Position numbers and translations under genes: made by a program. The notes beneath the pieces are model-generated. The model searched no databases, was not told where the DNA came from, and saw only the letters and a program-made list of their open reading frames with translations. A DNA stretch of 64,000 nt, from contig NZ_CBTJ020000111.1 in the NCBI RefSeq assembly GCF_001051235.1, positions 1 to 64,000 on the forward strand. The letters are read 5' to 3'. Shown here piece after piece: positions 63,013 to 64,000 of this stretch; the stretch's first letter is position 1, and every line of letters begins with the position of its first letter. The DNA is from Candidatus Competibacter denitrificans Run_A_D11 (lineage in GTDB: Bacteria; Pseudomonadota; Gammaproteobacteria; Competibacterales; Competibacteraceae).

Positions 63013-64000
63013 ATGCAATTATTGCAATACAAATCCCAGGCGGTGGCCAAGCCTTATTTCATCGCCGCGATTGGCTTGTTCGTGGGGCAGATTCTGTTCG
63101 GTCTGATCATGGGCCTGCAATACGTGATCGGCGATTTCATGTTTCCGGCCATTCCGTTCAACATCGCCCGCATGGTGCACACCAACCTGTTGATCGTTTG
63201 GTTGCTGTTCGGCTTCATGGGCGCGGCCTATTACCTGGTGCCGGAAGAATCGGAAACCGAGCTACACAGCCCTTTGTTGGCGCATCTGATGTTCTGGATT
63301 TTTCTGATCGCCGGGGCGCTGACCATCGTTGGTTATCTCTCCGTGCCGTATGCGTCGCTGGCCGAGATGACCGGCAATAACCTGCTGGCGACGATGGGCC
63401 GCGAGTTTCTGGAGCAACCCTTACCCACCAAGCTCGGCATTGTCGTGGTGGCGCTGGCGTTTCTGTACAACATCGGCATGACGATTCTTAAAGGCCGTAA
63501 GACCGCCATCACCATCATCCTGTTGACCGGTCTGATCGGTCTGGCGGGGTTCTTCCTGTTTGCGTTCTACAACCCGTCCAACCTGGTGAAAGACAAGTAT
63601 TTCTGGTGGTGGGTGGTGCATCTGTGGGTTGAGGGCGTGTGGGAACTCATCATGGGCGCGATTCTCGGTTTCGTGCTGATCAAGATTACCGGCGTGGATC
63701 GGGAAGTGATCGAGAAATGGCTGTACGTCATCATCACCCTGGCGCTGGTGACCGGGCTGGTCGGCACCGGCCACCATTATTACTGGATCGGTGCGCCAGG
63801 CTATTGGCAATGGTGGGGCGGCTTCTTCTCGGCATTGGAACCGTTGCCGTTCTTTGCGATGGTGGTGTTCTGCTTCAACATGGTCAACCGTCGCCGCCGC
63901 CAGCATCCCAACAAGGCTGCGACGCTGTGGGCGCTGGGTACGGCGGTGATGGCTTTCCTCGGCGCCGGTGTGTGGGGCTTTCTACACACGCTGGCCCCGG
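63013..64000 (+). CDS. norB: Nitric oxide reductase large subunit NorB (truncated by the window edge)
   Basis: About 329 residues are visible, an unbroken frame running off the right edge. They show the cytochrome-c-dependent NorB pattern: ARMVHTNLLIVWLLFGFMGAAYYLVPEE (haem ligand His), WWWVVHLWVEGVWELI with the first non-haem iron ligand region, and TGHHYYWIGAPGYWQWWG with further metal ligands. It is the membrane catalytic subunit that couples two NO molecules into N2O. No N-terminal quinol-oxidase extension is present, so it is the cNor type used with NorC. Confidence 0.95.
   Translation, partial: MQLLQYKSQAVAKPYFIAAIGLFVGQILFGLIMGLQYVIGDFMFPAIPFNIARMVHTNLLIVWLLFGFMGAAYYLVPEESETELHSPLLAHLMFWIFLIAGALTIVGYLSVPYASLAEMTGNNLLATMGREFLEQPLPTKLGIVVVALAFLYNIGMTILKGRKTAITIILLTGLIGLAGFFLFAFYNPSNLVKDKYFWWWVVHLWVEGVWELIMGAILGFVLIKITGVDREVIEKWLYVIITLALVTGLVGTGHHYYWIGAPGYWQWWGGFFSALEPLPFFAMVVFCFNMVNRRRRQHPNKAATLWALGTAVMAFLGAGVWGFLHTLAP

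Overview
The window looks like a chromosomal segment of a GC-rich gammaproteobacterium. The gene content (SUF Fe-S operon led by an Rrf2 regulator, a Na+-translocating methylmalonyl-CoA-decarboxylase-type operon, norCB, a glycogen branching enzyme, a sphaeroides-haem-protein operon) would suit a glycogen-accumulating denitrifier such as the Candidatus Competibacter/Contendobacter group. That placement is an inference from content, not from a database match. The core is well-packed, high-GC DNA. It is interrupted by lower-GC accessory patches: two restriction-modification systems, integron-type gene cassettes, a transposase end and dispersed palindromic repeats.

Layout. 1-10.2 kb: end of a transposase, a Tat-exported beta-carbonic-anhydrase-like protein, then the suf operon (regulator, sufB, sufC, sufD, sufS, sufU, sufT). 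The operon is split between sufB and sufC by a four-gene insertion: membrane protein, Uma2 protein, D12 adenine methylase and PD-(D/E)XK endonuclease. 10.2-14.8 kb: hypotheticals, a chemoreceptor-like protein without a signalling domain, the shp-dhc-cytochrome b operon and an EamA transporter. 15-18.5 kb: accessory patch with a second methylase/HNH endonuclease pair and structured attC-like DNA. 18.5-32 kb: serC, serA, LysR/pirin, gamma-glutamyltransferase, OsmC, a second pirin, diacylglycerol kinase, PAP2 phosphatase, two tandem YihY/BrkB proteins and a YgiQ radical SAM protein.

32.1-38 kb holds what I consider the most interesting locus. It is a minus-strand operon of a FecR-TPR-beta-barrel outer membrane protein, a PatA/PatG-type cyanobactin maturation protease with a Cys-rich linker, and a 68-residue Cys-containing peptide. 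The peptide has a strong ribosome binding site and a leader that resembles cyanobactin precursors. No YcaO cyclodehydratase is visible in the window. 38-49.8 kb: a double-length glycogen branching enzyme with a degenerate first half, a NUDIX hydrolase, folD, a GNAT, a deletion scar joining emrA to emrB, a type II NADH dehydrogenase, and a TetR-controlled SDR/NTF2/tautomerase operon with matching operators at both promoters.

50.1-52.3 kb: integron cassettes without a visible integrase (a papain-fold amidase candidate, a VOC protein and a PH-domain membrane protein), separated by attC sites. 52.4-54.1 kb: an NTF2/ECF-sigma/anti-sigma unit. 54.4-59.5 kb: a malonyltransferase-like gene and the decarboxylase operon (carboxyltransferase, OadG-like, biotin carrier, beta subunit), which would convert methylmalonyl-CoA to propionyl-CoA while pumping Na+. 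59.6-64 kb: a TauE permease, then a nitric-oxide-response region. There a perfect FNR/DNR box lies between a hemerythrin/DUF2249/membrane-protein operon and norCB; norB runs off the window.
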